Of a stretch of DNA of 64,000 nt, positions 7,192-15,535 are shown one piece after another; position 1 is the stretch's first letter, and every line of letters begins with the position of its first letter. A program made the translations under genes and the position numbers. The notes under the pieces were generated by a model. It was given only the letters and a program-made list of their open reading frames with translations, was not told the origin of the DNA and ran no database searches. This stretch comes from Acidimicrobiaceae bacterium (GTDB taxonomy: Bacteria; Actinomycetota; Acidimicrobiia; Acidimicrobiales; RAAP-2), in NCBI GenBank assembly GCA_027355725.1, contig DAIEHI010000053.1, positions 1 to 64,000 on the forward strand, in the 5' to 3' direction.

Positions 7192-8649
7192 TTAGAGGTG
7201 CTCTTCTAGCTCGTGAATCTCCTCGAGTTGAGCGTGTCGGTCCAACGTGCTCGGTATCTCGAAGTACGGATTGCCCTTGATCCAGTAGTACGCCATTGGT
7301 ATGAGTCCAAGGGCCATGGCACCAAGTCCCACCCAGAGGGTCGGTGCGTTCAGACCCGGAATCGACTTCACGAAGAGGTACGCCATGAAGATCGCACCGA
7401 TCAACGGCCAGAGGCCCATGAAGATGAAGTTCGAGACCGACTTCATGATCTGTCGGCGGTACAGCACGATGACCGCGAAGCCGGCCAAGCTGTAATAGAT
7501 GCAGATCTGTAGTCCAATGGCGTTGATGGCGTCGGTGAGGATCTTTGCAATCGATCCAATGAACTGCGATCCAATGAAGAGTCCGAGCGACAGGATCGTC
7601 ACGACACCGGTGGCGACGATGGGCGTCTTGTAGCGCGGGTGCACCGTACCGAGTCGCTTCGGAAGTGTGTTGTCTCTACCCATGGCGAACAGCGTGCGCG
7701 TCACTTGAATGAGCGTGGTCTCCAATGTTGCCACGGTCGAGAGCACGACGGCGAGCACGATGAACTTCCCGCCCGTCCCGCGCCAGACCTGCTGGCCGAG
7801 GACGCTCAGGACGTTGGCGGAGTTGCCTGAGATCTGCGCCGAGGTCAGTACGAGGTTGGTCGCGATGGTGAAGACCTCGAAGAGCACGAACACCACGAGG
7901 ATCCCGATGATGGCGCCCAGACCCGGCGTCTTCTTCGCGGACTTCGTCTCCTCGTTGAGGTTGGCCGTGACATCCCAACCCCAGTAGTAGAAGGCGGCAA
8001 CCAGGGCCCCCGCGACGAAACCAGAACTCCCATGGAAGATCGAAGGTGAGAACCAATGCCACGAGAAACTTCGAACGTGATGAGAGTTCACGAGCGCGAG
8101 CACGGCGAACAACAACAAGAGCGCGAGTTCAATGACCGACATGACGATCTGCACGGTGACGGTGATCGTCACCCCGAGTGCCACCGCGGCAACCATCAAC
8201 AAGAAAAAGATCGCACCCACAAGGGTCACTTCGCCAGTGTTGTTGGCGGCTGAAGATGAGAAGAGCGCCAAAATATTCGCACCAGCCGGGACTGTCGCTG
8301 CGACCATGAAGATGAGGGCCGACACAATGAGCGCCCAACCAGAGAGGTAGCCCAGCGCGGGGTGCAGCGCCCGACGCACCCACGAGTAGCTCGCCCCGGC
8401 GTTGGTCTCGACGCGGCCAAGGTAACTAAAGGCGAACACGATGCCGAACATCGCAATACCGCAGTACAGAAGTGCCGCCGCGCCGCCGAGCGCCACCGCG
8501 CCAAAGAGGACAGCCGTGGAGGCGGCTATTGAGTACCCGGGAGCGACCCCTGCGACACCCATGATCACCGAATCGAAGAGACCGAGCACCCCCGCACGAA
8601 GACTGTGCTGCGTCGAGTTCTCTCCATCATCCCGCACTGCGTCGCTCAC
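7192..8649 (-). CDS. APC-superfamily amino acid permease
   Basis: A 485-residue integral membrane protein with about 12 hydrophobic helices. The N-terminal signature (GLFDSVIMGVAGVAPGYSIA) matches the unwound helix 1 of APC transporters. Other hallmarks are GAGASYSW-like NAGASYSWVRRAL, the conserved YYWGWDVTANLNEETK of helix 6, and LETTLIQVTRTLFAMGRDNTL. It starts at GTG 8649 with AGGAAG upstream. It should import an amino acid or amine by proton symport; the substrate cannot be told from the sequence. No catabolic gene lies next to it. Confidence 0.85.
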   Translation of the reverse strand: MSDAVRDDGENSTQHSLRAGVLGLFDSVIMGVAGVAPGYSIAASTAVLFGAVALGGAAALLYCGIAMFGIVFAFSYLGRVETNAGASYSWVRRALHPALGYLSGWALIVSALIFMVAATVPAGANILALFSSSAANNTGEVTLVGAIFFLLMVAAVALGVTITVTVQIVMSVIELALLLLFAVLALVNSHHVRSFSWHWFSPSIFHGSSGFVAGALVAAFYYWGWDVTANLNEETKSAKKTPGLGAIIGILVVFVLFEVFTIATNLVLTSAQISGNSANVLSVLGQQVWRGTGGKFIVLAVVLSTVATLETTLIQVTRTLFAMGRDNTLPKRLGTVHPRYKTPIVATGVVTILSLGLFIGSQFIGSIAKILTDAINAIGLQICIYYSLAGFAVIVLYRRQIMKSVSNFIFMGLWPLIGAIFMAYLFVKSIPGLNAPTLWVGLGAMALGLIPMAYYWIKGNPYFEIPSTLDRHAQLEEIHELEEHL

Positions 8650-8881
8650 TACTTCCTCTTTCTGGTCGGTGTATCACCCTCATTGCCAAATTCTGAACAT
8701 CGAAATGTAACATGCGAAGACGAGGGCGATAGTCGCACTCGAGAGCGCGCTGAAGTCGAATATCTGCGTCACCTTTTGGATGCGGGCCACCGTTCTATGG
8801 TGGGGGCAGGTTCCGTAGCGACCACTCGGCCAGAAGTCCCGGCGCGAGCCCGTCACGACATGAAGCGACGACAGGACGTCC

Positions 8882-9532
8882 ATGTGTTTCTCGCCAGAGG
8901 GTGATTTGGTCAGCGGTGTGCTGGTCGTGTCGATCGGCATTGACGCCTGTCTTCACCTGAGGCAACGAGTTGAATACGCCCCTCTTGCCGTCCTGCCGAT
9001 TGTGCTCGGCCTTCACCAAATTGACGAAACGTTCGTGTGGTGGTGGCTGCAGGGCCACGTCTCTCGCAGCGTCGGCGTTACCGCGATGTGGATCTATCTG
9101 CTCTTCGCTTTGGTGATCCTGCCCACACTCGTGCCCGCCGTGGTCTACCATTTCGTCGCTCGCGCACAACGACGCAGGGTGGCGCCGTTCATTGCCCTTG
9201 GCGTCGTCGTGTCAGCCATCTTGTTGGAGGCCATGGTGGTCGGGGATCCGAATGTTCGCTTGGGAACGTACCACCTCGCCTACACCATTGGACTGCGCCA
9301 CGGTATCGCCATCATTGGTCTCTACATCGTGGCGACCTGTGGACCGTTGCTCGTGTCCGGGTTCAGACCAATGGTGTGGTTCGGGGTCGTGAACCTCGCA
9401 GCGGTCGTGATCTTGGCGATACTCTGCGCGAGCGGTTTCACGTCACTCTGGTGCTTCTACGCTGCGCTCGTGAGCGCCGCGGTGGCGCTCCATCTTCGAT
9501 CTTCGAAGCACGAGCGCACTGCGCGTGCGTGA
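8882..9532 (+). CDS. DUF6629 membrane protein
   Basis: 216 residues beginning MCFSPEGDLVSG, which closely matches the MCFSATAS start typical of DUF6629. About seven hydrophobic helices cover the whole chain, including YLLFALVILPTLVPAVVYHF and FGVVNLAAVVILAILCASGF. The tail is short and basic (LRSSKHERTARA). The conserved start MCFS and a conserved HQIDE motif near residue 45 suggest a specific but unknown function. Confidence 0.75.
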   Translation: MCFSPEGDLVSGVLVVSIGIDACLHLRQRVEYAPLAVLPIVLGLHQIDETFVWWWLQGHVSRSVGVTAMWIYLLFALVILPTLVPAVVYHFVARAQRRRVAPFIALGVVVSAILLEAMVVGDPNVRLGTYHLAYTIGLRHGIAIIGLYIVATCGPLLVSGFRPMVWFGVVNLAAVVILAILCASGFTSLWCFYAALVSAAVALHLRSSKHERTARA

Positions 9533-9569
9533 GGGGACGACGCTTCGACCGGTGAAGAGACCCCTCGAG

Positions 9570-10058
9570 CTACGCAAGTGGCTGACTGAACACGACCGTG
9601 AACGGCGACGTTGCGCTATCGCGCAGCGGCGCAATGGGCTTAGACGCTGAGCCACTGGCGACGAAGATGCTCAGCTGGGTGCTCCGGTACTGTCGCGCCG
9701 GTCCGCTCATCGCGATGTGCCCAGTGGTCTTGGGCTTCACACAGACGTCTCGAAGCCCCGCCATGTAGGTCGAGCTGATACTGAGTGCGAAGCACTTCGT
9801 ACGCGTTGTCGTGTTCGTGAAGCGCACCACCGCAGTCTCTTTGACGTTCACACGAGGTGCGTTCGCCACGTGAAATCCGCACACCAACTTCGACAGTGAC
9901 GTTCCGTGCTTCGAACAGTTCTGGTGCGCTCCCAAGGTCCCCGACGCGCGCCATGACCACGTGGTCGCCGCCGAACTCGGTGCGATGAGGAACAATGAAG
10001 CGACGAGAACTGCGACATTCAGCCGTATGAAACCTTCAAAAAGTGTGACACTCTTCAT
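9570..10058 (-). CDS. Hypothetical exported protein
   Basis: 162 residues from ATG 10058; a TTG at 10061 is also possible. The signal peptide includes LNVAVLVASLFLIAPSSAA with a likely cleavage after SSAA. The mature protein of about 130 residues has four cysteines (in QNCSK, LVCGFH, TKCFA and DVCVK), a likely two-disulfide arrangement, and a Ser/Thr-rich beta-type sequence. I do not recognise a family. It is convergent with the DUF6629 gene and ends 38 bp from it. Confidence 0.65.
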   Translation of the reverse strand: MKSVTLFEGFIRLNVAVLVASLFLIAPSSAATTWSWRASGTLGAHQNCSKHGTSLSKLVCGFHVANAPRVNVKETAVVRFTNTTTRTKCFALSISSTYMAGLRDVCVKPKTTGHIAMSGPARQYRSTQLSIFVASGSASKPIAPLRDSATSPFTVVFSQPLA

Positions 10059-10110
10059 CAAGACTCACGCTAGTCATCCTCAAGGGAACGACCTGCGGGA
10101 CCCGAGAGCG

Positions 10111-10147
10111 CAATGATGGGCCGGTCCTCTAGACCCGCCCATCATTG
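10111..10147 (-). terminator. Long hairpin 3' of the padR gene
   Basis: CAATGATGGGC 10111-10121 pairs perfectly with GCCCATCATTG 10137-10147. Inside, after one C/C mismatch, GGTC 10123-10126 pairs with GACC 10132-10135, leaving a 5-base loop. This 37-base hairpin begins 32 bp beyond the padR stop. There is no T-tract on either side, so it may be a Rho-independent terminator of the actinomycete type or an RNA-stabilising element. Confidence 0.5.
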
Positions 10148-10179
10148 TCGACAAGTGGTGTCGCCGCTCGGCGTTGCCT

Positions 10180-10776
10180 TCACTCCTCATCGCCTTCGGC
10201 GAGAATTCGGTAGAGGCTACGGCGCGTTTCGACGAGAATCGCCGTGGCGCGCGTGACCTGGAGCGAGGACCCCGCCACGAGTACCTGGCGTGCCGCGAGC
10301 ACGACGTCCTTGGCGGTACCCATGAGCTCACGAGCGGCACCACTTGCATCAAGGTCCGAGTTCTCCCAGGGCTTACCCAATTGCTCGCGCTGTTCTGTGA
10401 CCAGCGCTCGTCCCGCGTCGCTCAGTTCGTACGTGCGTCCTGTTCCGGCACTCACGACGACCATACCTTCGTCCTCTAATTGCTGCAGGACCGGGTAGAT
10501 CGAGCCGGGGCTCGGTCGCCACGCGTCGTTCGAGCGCTCGCTCAACTCCTGGATGAGTTGATAGCCGTTTCGCGCCTGCTCTTCGAGGAGCACGAGCACC
10601 GCAGCTCGCACATCGCCACGTTGGCGGCGGCCTTCACCGCGACGGCCTGGACCTCCCCTAAATCGCCCCCCTGGACCACCATGTCCGTGTGCGTGGCCGG
10701 GTCCTCCCCTACGGCGCAGACCCTTTGGTCCATCGGGGCCTTGGTTGCGCCAATTCGAATTGTCTTGGTTATACAT
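10180..10776 (-). CDS. PadR-family transcriptional regulator with Gly/Arg/His-rich N-terminus
   Basis: 198 residues from ATG 10776, chosen over ATG 10788 because GGAGAG lies just upstream. Residues ~15-48 are low-complexity and rich in Gly, Arg, His and Pro (RRGGPGHAHGHGGPGGRFRG and onward). The PadR winged helix then begins at DVRAAVLVLLEEQARNGYQL and contains the family signature RPSPGSIYPVLQQLEDEGMV followed by TYELSDAGRA. The C-terminal ~60 residues form a helical dimerisation part. PadR proteins repress multidrug or stress genes and themselves; the perfect palindrome at 10814-10841 is the obvious autoregulatory site. The His/Gly-rich extension could bind metal; this is a guess. Confidence 0.88.
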   Translation of the reverse strand: MYNQDNSNWRNQGPDGPKGLRRRGGPGHAHGHGGPGGRFRGGPGRRGEGRRQRGDVRAAVLVLLEEQARNGYQLIQELSERSNDAWRPSPGSIYPVLQQLEDEGMVVVSAGTGRTYELSDAGRALVTEQREQLGKPWENSDLDASGAARELMGTAKDVVLAARQVLVAGSSLQVTRATAILVETRRSLYRILAEGDEE

Positions 10777-10813
10777 ACTTCTCTCCATTAACTAGGTGTG
10801 CACTCATTTGCAC

Positions 10814-10850
10814 GTACTATCACGATATATCGTGATAGTACTCTTGTCAA
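10814..10850 (-). promoter_or_regulatory. padR promoter with perfect 28-bp operator palindrome
   Basis: Positions 10814-10841 are a perfect 28-bp inverted repeat with half-site GTACTATCACGATA. On the minus strand a consensus -35 TTGACA (10850-10845) is followed after 17 bases by a -10-like TATCGT (10827-10822). The palindrome therefore covers the spacer and the -10 box, the arrangement expected for repression. It lies 38 bp upstream of the padR start. Confidence 0.8.
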
Positions 10851-11133
10851 GAGATATTTGACTGCCGGATCGAATCGCCCAACAACCAGGAGGAACGGTC
10901 CTCCACCCTTCGCCGCAGACACGAATTCATCGGACGAGACGGTGGTGAAAGGGGAATTCCTCGAAGTCACAGCGTCGTGACGGCGCTCGTAGGTGCAGCT
11001 CGAATGAACCGCCCTATGGGCTCGTTACGACTCAAAGATTCGCGCTGAAGCCGCAGCGTCTGGCGGACAATGAAGGCTGCGACCATCGTGATCGCCCCAC
11101 TATCTCAGGCACTGGTACAGCTGATGATGGTCG

Positions 11134-11487
11134 CTAGAAGGCAATCACCTTGTCCGCGTCCACGGTTGCCTGCGTGAGGGCATCCATGGTGCTTCGATGT
11201 GCGCCTTCCAACAGATCCTCCTGGGTGAGACCTCGAGCATCCATGCACGTCCCGCACACGAGTACCGGGGCCCCCTTGCGCGCGACGCTCGCGAGCATGC
11301 GTTCGACGTTGTAGTAGCCGTTGGGGGTCTGTTGACCCGATTTGGCCGCACTTGCCGCATCACCCATCAAGAAGACCGACAATTCGACCTGTTCGTGCTT
11401 CGCTTGAAGGTTCATGGCCAGACGAAGTCCGTTGTACACACGCTCGGTGCCGTACGGTGGGTCATTCAGGACTATCAGTATCTTCAT
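11134..11487 (-). CDS. DsrE/YchN-family protein
   Basis: 117 residues from ATG 11487, with GAGAAGG just upstream; a longer start at 11523 is poorly supported. The N-terminus MKILIVLNDPPYGTERVYNG and the following AMNLQAKHEQVELSVFLMGD fit the DsrE Rossmann-like fold. The motif VLVCGTCMDARGL carries two cysteines (CGTC) at the position of the reactive cysteine of DsrE and TusD proteins. Such proteins carry sulfane sulfur or form small hexameric complexes. It is monocistronic here, upstream of the GGDEF gene on the same strand. Confidence 0.82.
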   Translation of the reverse strand: MKILIVLNDPPYGTERVYNGLRLAMNLQAKHEQVELSVFLMGDAASAAKSGQQTPNGYYNVERMLASVARKGAPVLVCGTCMDARGLTQEDLLEGAHRSTMDALTQATVDADKVIAF

Positions 11488-11573
11488 GGCCTTCTCACTT
11501 TCATTGATTCGAAGTGGGTACACATCAATCGCTCCAAACTCAACCCAGCGACGACGTCGATCAACGAAACTCG

Positions 11574-12404
11574 CTAGAACTCTCCATAGACTGCGAACCC
11601 ACCGGGTTCGCGTTGTTTTGATTCATACATCGCGGCGTCCGCGGCCGCCACAACGGCGTCAGCGTTGGCGAACGAACCCGGTCCAATCGCGAGGCCCAGG
11701 CTGCTCGTGACCGTACGCGACTCGTTGGCCAAGTCGTAGGGTTCGTTCAGGGCTTCGCGTAATCGATTGACGACAACCAGCGCCGTCTCTCGCGTGGAGA
11801 CCTCGTCGAGCAGGACGAGAAACTCATCGCCGCCCATACGTGCTGCACTGTCACCCACTCGCAGCACACCTTTGATCCTTGCCGCCACCTGGGTCAACAA
11901 ATGATCGCCGACTGCGTGACCCAAGGTGTCATTGACCACCTTGAATCGGTCGAGGTCGACGAAGATGACCGCGAAACCCGCGCGACGGCGCGCGTCAAGA
12001 CTCATACGATGCGCCAACCGGTCCCAGAAGAGACTCCGGTTCGCGAGGCCAGTCAGTGCATCGTGCAGCGCCCGTCGAGTCAACTCCTGAGTGATGACGC
12101 CCAGTTCCGCGGTGCGATCGGCGACCTTGCGCTCGACCTCGCTATAGGAGGCTTCGAGCTCCTCGCCGAGAAAGTTCACGCCGGCAGCGACCGCGTCAAT
12201 CACGTCGCCCAGGTCGCTCAGCGAGGCGCGTGCACTGAAGTCGAGCATCGCGAATTGTTCGATCGTCGCGGTGATCTCCTCGAGTCGCTTTTCAATGTCG
12301 TGAATCCGCTCAATCTCTTGATTGGCGAGAGGCTTGTAGAGCAGCGGCTCAAGCGTGTGTGGAGAGACCGGGTGTGACTCGCCGGTCTCGGGTGTCGTGG
12401 TCAC
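11574..12404 (-). CDS. GGDEF-domain diguanylate cyclase
   Basis: 276 residues from GTG 12404. The N-terminal ~100 residues are helical, with a coiled-coil-like stretch (EIERIHDIEKRLEEITATIE and EELEASYSEVERKVADRTAEL). The C-terminal GGDEF domain starts at ALTGLANRSLFWDRLAHRM and holds an intact active site RMGGDEFLVLLDE. It should make cyclic di-GMP from GTP. An RxxD inhibitory site cannot be seen clearly in front of GGDEF. There is no membrane segment, so it is cytosolic. Its GTG start overlaps the stop of the STAS-like gene upstream by 4 bp (GTGA), so the two are coupled and the STAS-like protein is a likely partner. Confidence 0.9.
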   Translation of the reverse strand: MTTTPETGESHPVSPHTLEPLLYKPLANQEIERIHDIEKRLEEITATIEQFAMLDFSARASLSDLGDVIDAVAAGVNFLGEELEASYSEVERKVADRTAELGVITQELTRRALHDALTGLANRSLFWDRLAHRMSLDARRRAGFAVIFVDLDRFKVVNDTLGHAVGDHLLTQVAARIKGVLRVGDSAARMGGDEFLVLLDEVSTRETALVVVNRLREALNEPYDLANESRTVTSSLGLAIGPGSFANADAVVAAADAAMYESKQREPGGFAVYGEF

Positions 12405-12787
12405 GTCTCAAACTCCTTCAACCAGCGAACGGCTGTTGCTTCATCGTCGAAGAGTTTCGTGGCGACCCTCGGTTTACTGACCGCGACGAAGAAGTTGCCC
12501 ATCAGTCGACCGAGTGGTGTCGTCACCACGAGTGCCACCGCCGACACGAGGTCACCACGCTTGACGAATTCATTTCGTGCGGCGCGGTCCTGTGAACCAA
12601 CCGCACTCGCGTCCACGAGCAGCGGCGCACGTCGACCTCCGGTGAGGGCGGTCATGGCCTCAATCGAGGCGACCGCGTCTTCGAAACGAAGTTCGCGCAT
12701 TGGTGACCAGTTGAGTTGCACGATGCCGTCGGGGCGCAGCCATATCCGAAACCTCTGATGCTCAATCTCGCCTGATTCGTTCACCAT
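12401..12787 (-). CDS. STAS/SEC14-like regulatory protein (DUF7793-like)
   Basis: 128 residues from ATG 12787 (GGAG upstream; ATG 12802 is an alternative). The pattern of alternating strands and helices (FRIWLRPDGIVQLNWSP, EDAVASIEAMTALTGG, APLLVDASAVGSQDRAAR, VSAVALVVTTPLGRLMGNFF, TKLFDDEATAVRWLKEF) is that of small STAS-like proteins found beside signalling enzymes in actinomycetes. It overlaps the diguanylate cyclase gene by 4 bp, so it probably modulates that enzyme. The family assignment is by pattern only. Confidence 0.6.
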   Translation of the reverse strand: MVNESGEIEHQRFRIWLRPDGIVQLNWSPMRELRFEDAVASIEAMTALTGGRRAPLLVDASAVGSQDRAARNEFVKRGDLVSAVALVVTTPLGRLMGNFFVAVSKPRVATKLFDDEATAVRWLKEFET

Positions 12788-12964
12788 GAGAGACTCCGCC
12801 ATTGTTGGATACCAGTCACTTCGTCTCAGTTCGCACTTTCATTGCGAAGCATACTTAAGGTTCACGTTCTTTGGAAAACCACCGCAACGGGTCAGGTGCT
12901 GCGGTGCGGTGCGTCGAGGATCCGTGACACAACGCTCCGTAACGCCGAGCGGATCTCGGTTCGA

Positions 12965-13441
12965 CTAGGACTGCGCGCTCGTCGTGACACCGAGGTCGCC
13001 GAGCAGCTCGAGCACTCTCTGCTCGATGTCGTTGACGATGCGCTGCACGCTGTCTCGGTCCAGACCGGCCGGGTCGTCCACCTCCCAGTCCAGGTACCTC
13101 TTGCCGGGAAAGAACGGGCACGTCTCACCACAGCCCATCGTCACGACCACGTCAGCGATGCCGACGAGTTCGTTCGTGAGCAGCGTCGGGACTTCGAATT
13201 CGGTGCTGAGACCGCGGTCGAAGAGCACGGCCGCCACCTGGGGATTGATACTCGTGCCCGGTTCCGAACCAGCTGATCGCACCTCAACGAGCCCCTTCGC
13301 GTAGTGCTCGGTGAGCACTTTGGCGGCGACCGATCGACCCGAGTTGTGGATGCACGCAAAGAGCACGACCGGTCGTTCGTTCTCCGCCCGTTCACGCAGT
13401 GGCTGGTTGTCCGCTGACGAGTTGTGTGGGTGTTCGCTCAT
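12965..13441 (-). CDS. arsC: Arsenate reductase, mycothiol-type (LMW phosphatase fold)
   Basis: 158 residues. The phosphate loop CIHNSGRS (about residues 29-36) has the actinomycete CVHNAGRS pattern, followed by RSAGSEPGTSINP. The C-terminal signature VVVTMGCGETCPFFPGKRY and DWEVDDPAG is that of Corynebacterium-type ArsC, in which arsenate is attacked to form an arseno-mycothiol adduct rather than reduced by an intramolecular disulfide cascade. The mycothiol assignment is by family resemblance. The start ATG 13441 overlaps the stop of the acr3 gene by 4 bp, so arsenate reduction and arsenite export are co-expressed. Confidence 0.9.
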   Translation of the reverse strand: MSEHPHNSSADNQPLRERAENERPVVLFACIHNSGRSVAAKVLTEHYAKGLVEVRSAGSEPGTSINPQVAAVLFDRGLSTEFEVPTLLTNELVGIADVVVTMGCGETCPFFPGKRYLDWEVDDPAGLDRDSVQRIVNDIEQRVLELLGDLGVTTSAQS

Positions 13442-14541
13442 GTGGAGATGTCTCCTTCGTTCGAGTAGAAACGCCGTTTGACCCAGAGCGAGACGTAGAC
13501 GAGACCCACGAGGGCAGGCACTTCAATGAGCGGGCCAACGACGCCGGCGAGCGCTTGACCCGAGGTGACCCCAAAGGTACCGATCGCCACCGCAATCGCC
13601 AGTTCAAAGTTGTTCCCCGCGGCCGTGAAGGCGAGCGTCGCCGTTCGTGCGTAGGAGAGTCGAAGTGAGCGCCCCGCGACGAAGGACACCCCCCACATCA
13701 CCGCGAAGTAGCAGAGCAGCGGCAGCGCGATGCGCGCGACGTCGAAGGGACGATGGGTGATGGCACTGCCCTGGAGGGCGAAGAGGATCACGATGGTGAA
13801 CAACAGTCCATAAAGGGCGAAGGGGCCAATGCGAGGGAGCAGTCGCTCTTCGTACCACCTTCGACCCTTCGCCCTCTCGCCAAAGGTGCGCGTCAGATAC
13901 CCGGCCAACAAGGGGATGCCGAGAAAGATGAGCACACTTCTCGCTATCGACCACACCGAGACGTGGACTTGAGCGGTTGAGAGTCCTAACCACGATGGCA
14001 AGATGCGCAGGTAGAAATAGCCGAGCCCCGCGAAGGCCACGATCTGAAAGACCGAGTTGATCGCGACGAGTACCGCGGCCGCGGTCGCGTCGCCACACGC
14101 GAGGTCATTCCAGATCAGCACCATCGCAATGCAGCGCGCGAGACCGACCAGGATGAGGCCCGTACGGTACGCCGGCAGGTCGGGCAAGAACAGCCACGCC
14201 AAGGTGAACATCAGCGCCGGACCGACGATCCAGTTGAGGATGAGTGACGGGATGAGCAGGCGACGATCTGCGGTCACGCGGTTGATCTCGCCGTAGCGCA
14301 CCTTGGCGAGTACCGGATACATCATGATGAGTAGCCCCAGGGCAATCGGCAGACTGGTGCCGGCTACCTGCACGTGATCGAGGCCGCGATTAAGGCCGGG
14401 CTCGATGCGACCGAGGCCGATGCCGGTGGCCATGGCCACACCGATCCAGACGGGCAAGAACCGATTGAGCAGCGACAACTGAGCGGCGACCGGCGAGCCG
14501 GTGTGGGCGCCAGTAGCGACGTTGGCGGTGGAACCGGGCAT
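13438..14541 (-). CDS. acr3: Acr3-family arsenite efflux permease
   Basis: 367 residues with about 10 membrane helices. Characteristic motifs are PIALGLLIMMYPVLAKVRYG, the helix-4 region VGLARCIAMVLIWNDLACGD with the Cys essential in Acr3 proteins, and AGNNFELAIAVAIGTFGVTSGQALAGVVGPLIEVPALV split over the C-terminal helices. It exports As(III) with the proton gradient. Translation starts at ATG 14541 (a TTG lies 3 bases before). It is the first gene of acr3-arsC. The ArsR-type repeats upstream suggest control by the arsR product encoded at 16475. Confidence 0.92.
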   Translation of the reverse strand: MPGSTANVATGAHTGSPVAAQLSLLNRFLPVWIGVAMATGIGLGRIEPGLNRGLDHVQVAGTSLPIALGLLIMMYPVLAKVRYGEINRVTADRRLLIPSLILNWIVGPALMFTLAWLFLPDLPAYRTGLILVGLARCIAMVLIWNDLACGDATAAAVLVAINSVFQIVAFAGLGYFYLRILPSWLGLSTAQVHVSVWSIARSVLIFLGIPLLAGYLTRTFGERAKGRRWYEERLLPRIGPFALYGLLFTIVILFALQGSAITHRPFDVARIALPLLCYFAVMWGVSFVAGRSLRLSYARTATLAFTAAGNNFELAIAVAIGTFGVTSGQALAGVVGPLIEVPALVGLVYVSLWVKRRFYSNEGDIST

Positions 14542-14628
14542 CAAGAAGCCCCGCGCGCTGCGCTGAAGCGGTCGGTAGCGATCCCCGTGAGACGTGGGCT
14601 GAGTGACACGCGACTACTCCGTCAATAG

Positions 14629-14681
14629 ATTGATGAACTTGAATATATCAGTTCCTCGCTGACACATTTACATTCATCAAT
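14629..14681 (-). promoter_or_regulatory. Possible ArsR-type operator upstream of acr3
   Basis: ATTGATGAA 14629-14637 and TTCATCAAT 14673-14681 form an inverted pair 35 bases apart. Between them, TTGAATATATCAG (14639-14651) resembles an ArsR half-site pair (TTGA-n5-TCAG). The AT-rich stretch lies just upstream of the acr3 start and is the likely promoter. Confidence 0.4.
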
Positions 14682-14734
14682 GAAAAATTTCCAGCGACTT
14701 CAGTGTCCGTCGAATTCAGTGGGGACCGGACTCC

Positions 14735-15520
14735 CTAGTCGTTGTCCGGACCATGCTGATATCGAGCGGCCCACGACGCGAGAGTCCTCTCATCGGCGAC
14801 CGGGTTGATAACGGTCGGATCGTCGGGGCCCGACAAGGTCACCGGTGCTTGAACGAGGCGGTTGACGGTGTCGCTGCGGCGTGCTTCATAGAGTGGCGCC
14901 GGTAGCTCAAGGTGTTCGAGTTCACGTGCGAAGTAGTGATCCTCAGGGGCGCTCGTCAACAGGTGCTCGCGCACCCAGTCCCACTGGGCCGCTTCGTGCA
15001 CCGCGAGCAACTCACTCATGTCGCCCTCGGAAAGTCCCTCGCGCAACAACGCCGCCTCCCACGCGACGATCAACGCAGGAAAGAATCCGGATTCTTCTCG
15101 GACCTGCCACGCCCTACCCGAAGAGAGTTGTTGGAGTTGATAGCCCACACCGAGCGTGTCGTCGAGGCGGTGGGTGCCGAATCGTGCTCGCCCGCCCGTC
15201 AGGTACGCGCCAACGTCACCCAGGCACGGCGAGTTCTTCGATACCACGAGCAGGTCGCTTCGATCGATCGGCGCGTCACCAAAGGCGACGTCGAAGAGCG
15301 CGCGCATCGCCCACACGCCGCGCAACAGCCCGTCGCAGGCGTGGCCGTGTGCGAGCACGAGGTCGCTCACGAAGACCGTCTTCGCTCGTATATCGAGACG
15401 ACCCTGGGCGGAGCGGGTGTCGAGAACCTCGAAACGAGGTAGCACCTCGTCATCGAGCCACGACGCCATCGCCCACTTCTCGGGTCCCCTTGTCACGTTG
15501 TCTTCAGCCACGCTTGTCAT
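14735..15520 (-). CDS. FmdE-like domain protein in the arsenic island
   Basis: 261 residues from ATG 15520. The N-terminal half contains DLVLAHGHACDGLLRGVWAM and later VVSKNSPCLGDVGAYLTGGR. These resemble the HGHxCPG and cysteine motifs of the FmdE family (formylmethanofuran dehydrogenase subunit E-like), whose members bind metal through such residues. The C-terminal half (EESGFFPALIVAWEAALLRE and later residues) is helical and not recognised. The family is not an arsenic enzyme in any case I know. The gene starts 15 bp after a dsrE-like gene and probably forms a unit with it, between arsI and acr3. Confidence 0.6.
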   Translation of the reverse strand: MTSVAEDNVTRGPEKWAMASWLDDEVLPRFEVLDTRSAQGRLDIRAKTVFVSDLVLAHGHACDGLLRGVWAMRALFDVAFGDAPIDRSDLLVVSKNSPCLGDVGAYLTGGRARFGTHRLDDTLGVGYQLQQLSSGRAWQVREESGFFPALIVAWEAALLREGLSEGDMSELLAVHEAAQWDWVREHLLTSAPEDHYFARELEHLELPAPLYEARRSDTVNRLVQAPVTLSGPDDPTVINPVADERTLASWAARYQHGPDND

Positions 15521-15535
15521 GGTGAGGACGCCGAG

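Noticed and set aside
6940..7209. 89-residue plus-strand frame before the permease
   Set aside because: No ribosome binding site, no known family, overlaps the permease 3' end.
14881..15525. 214-residue plus-strand frame opposite the FmdE-like gene
   Set aside because: Arg/Pro/Ser-rich shadow of a real gene on the other strand.
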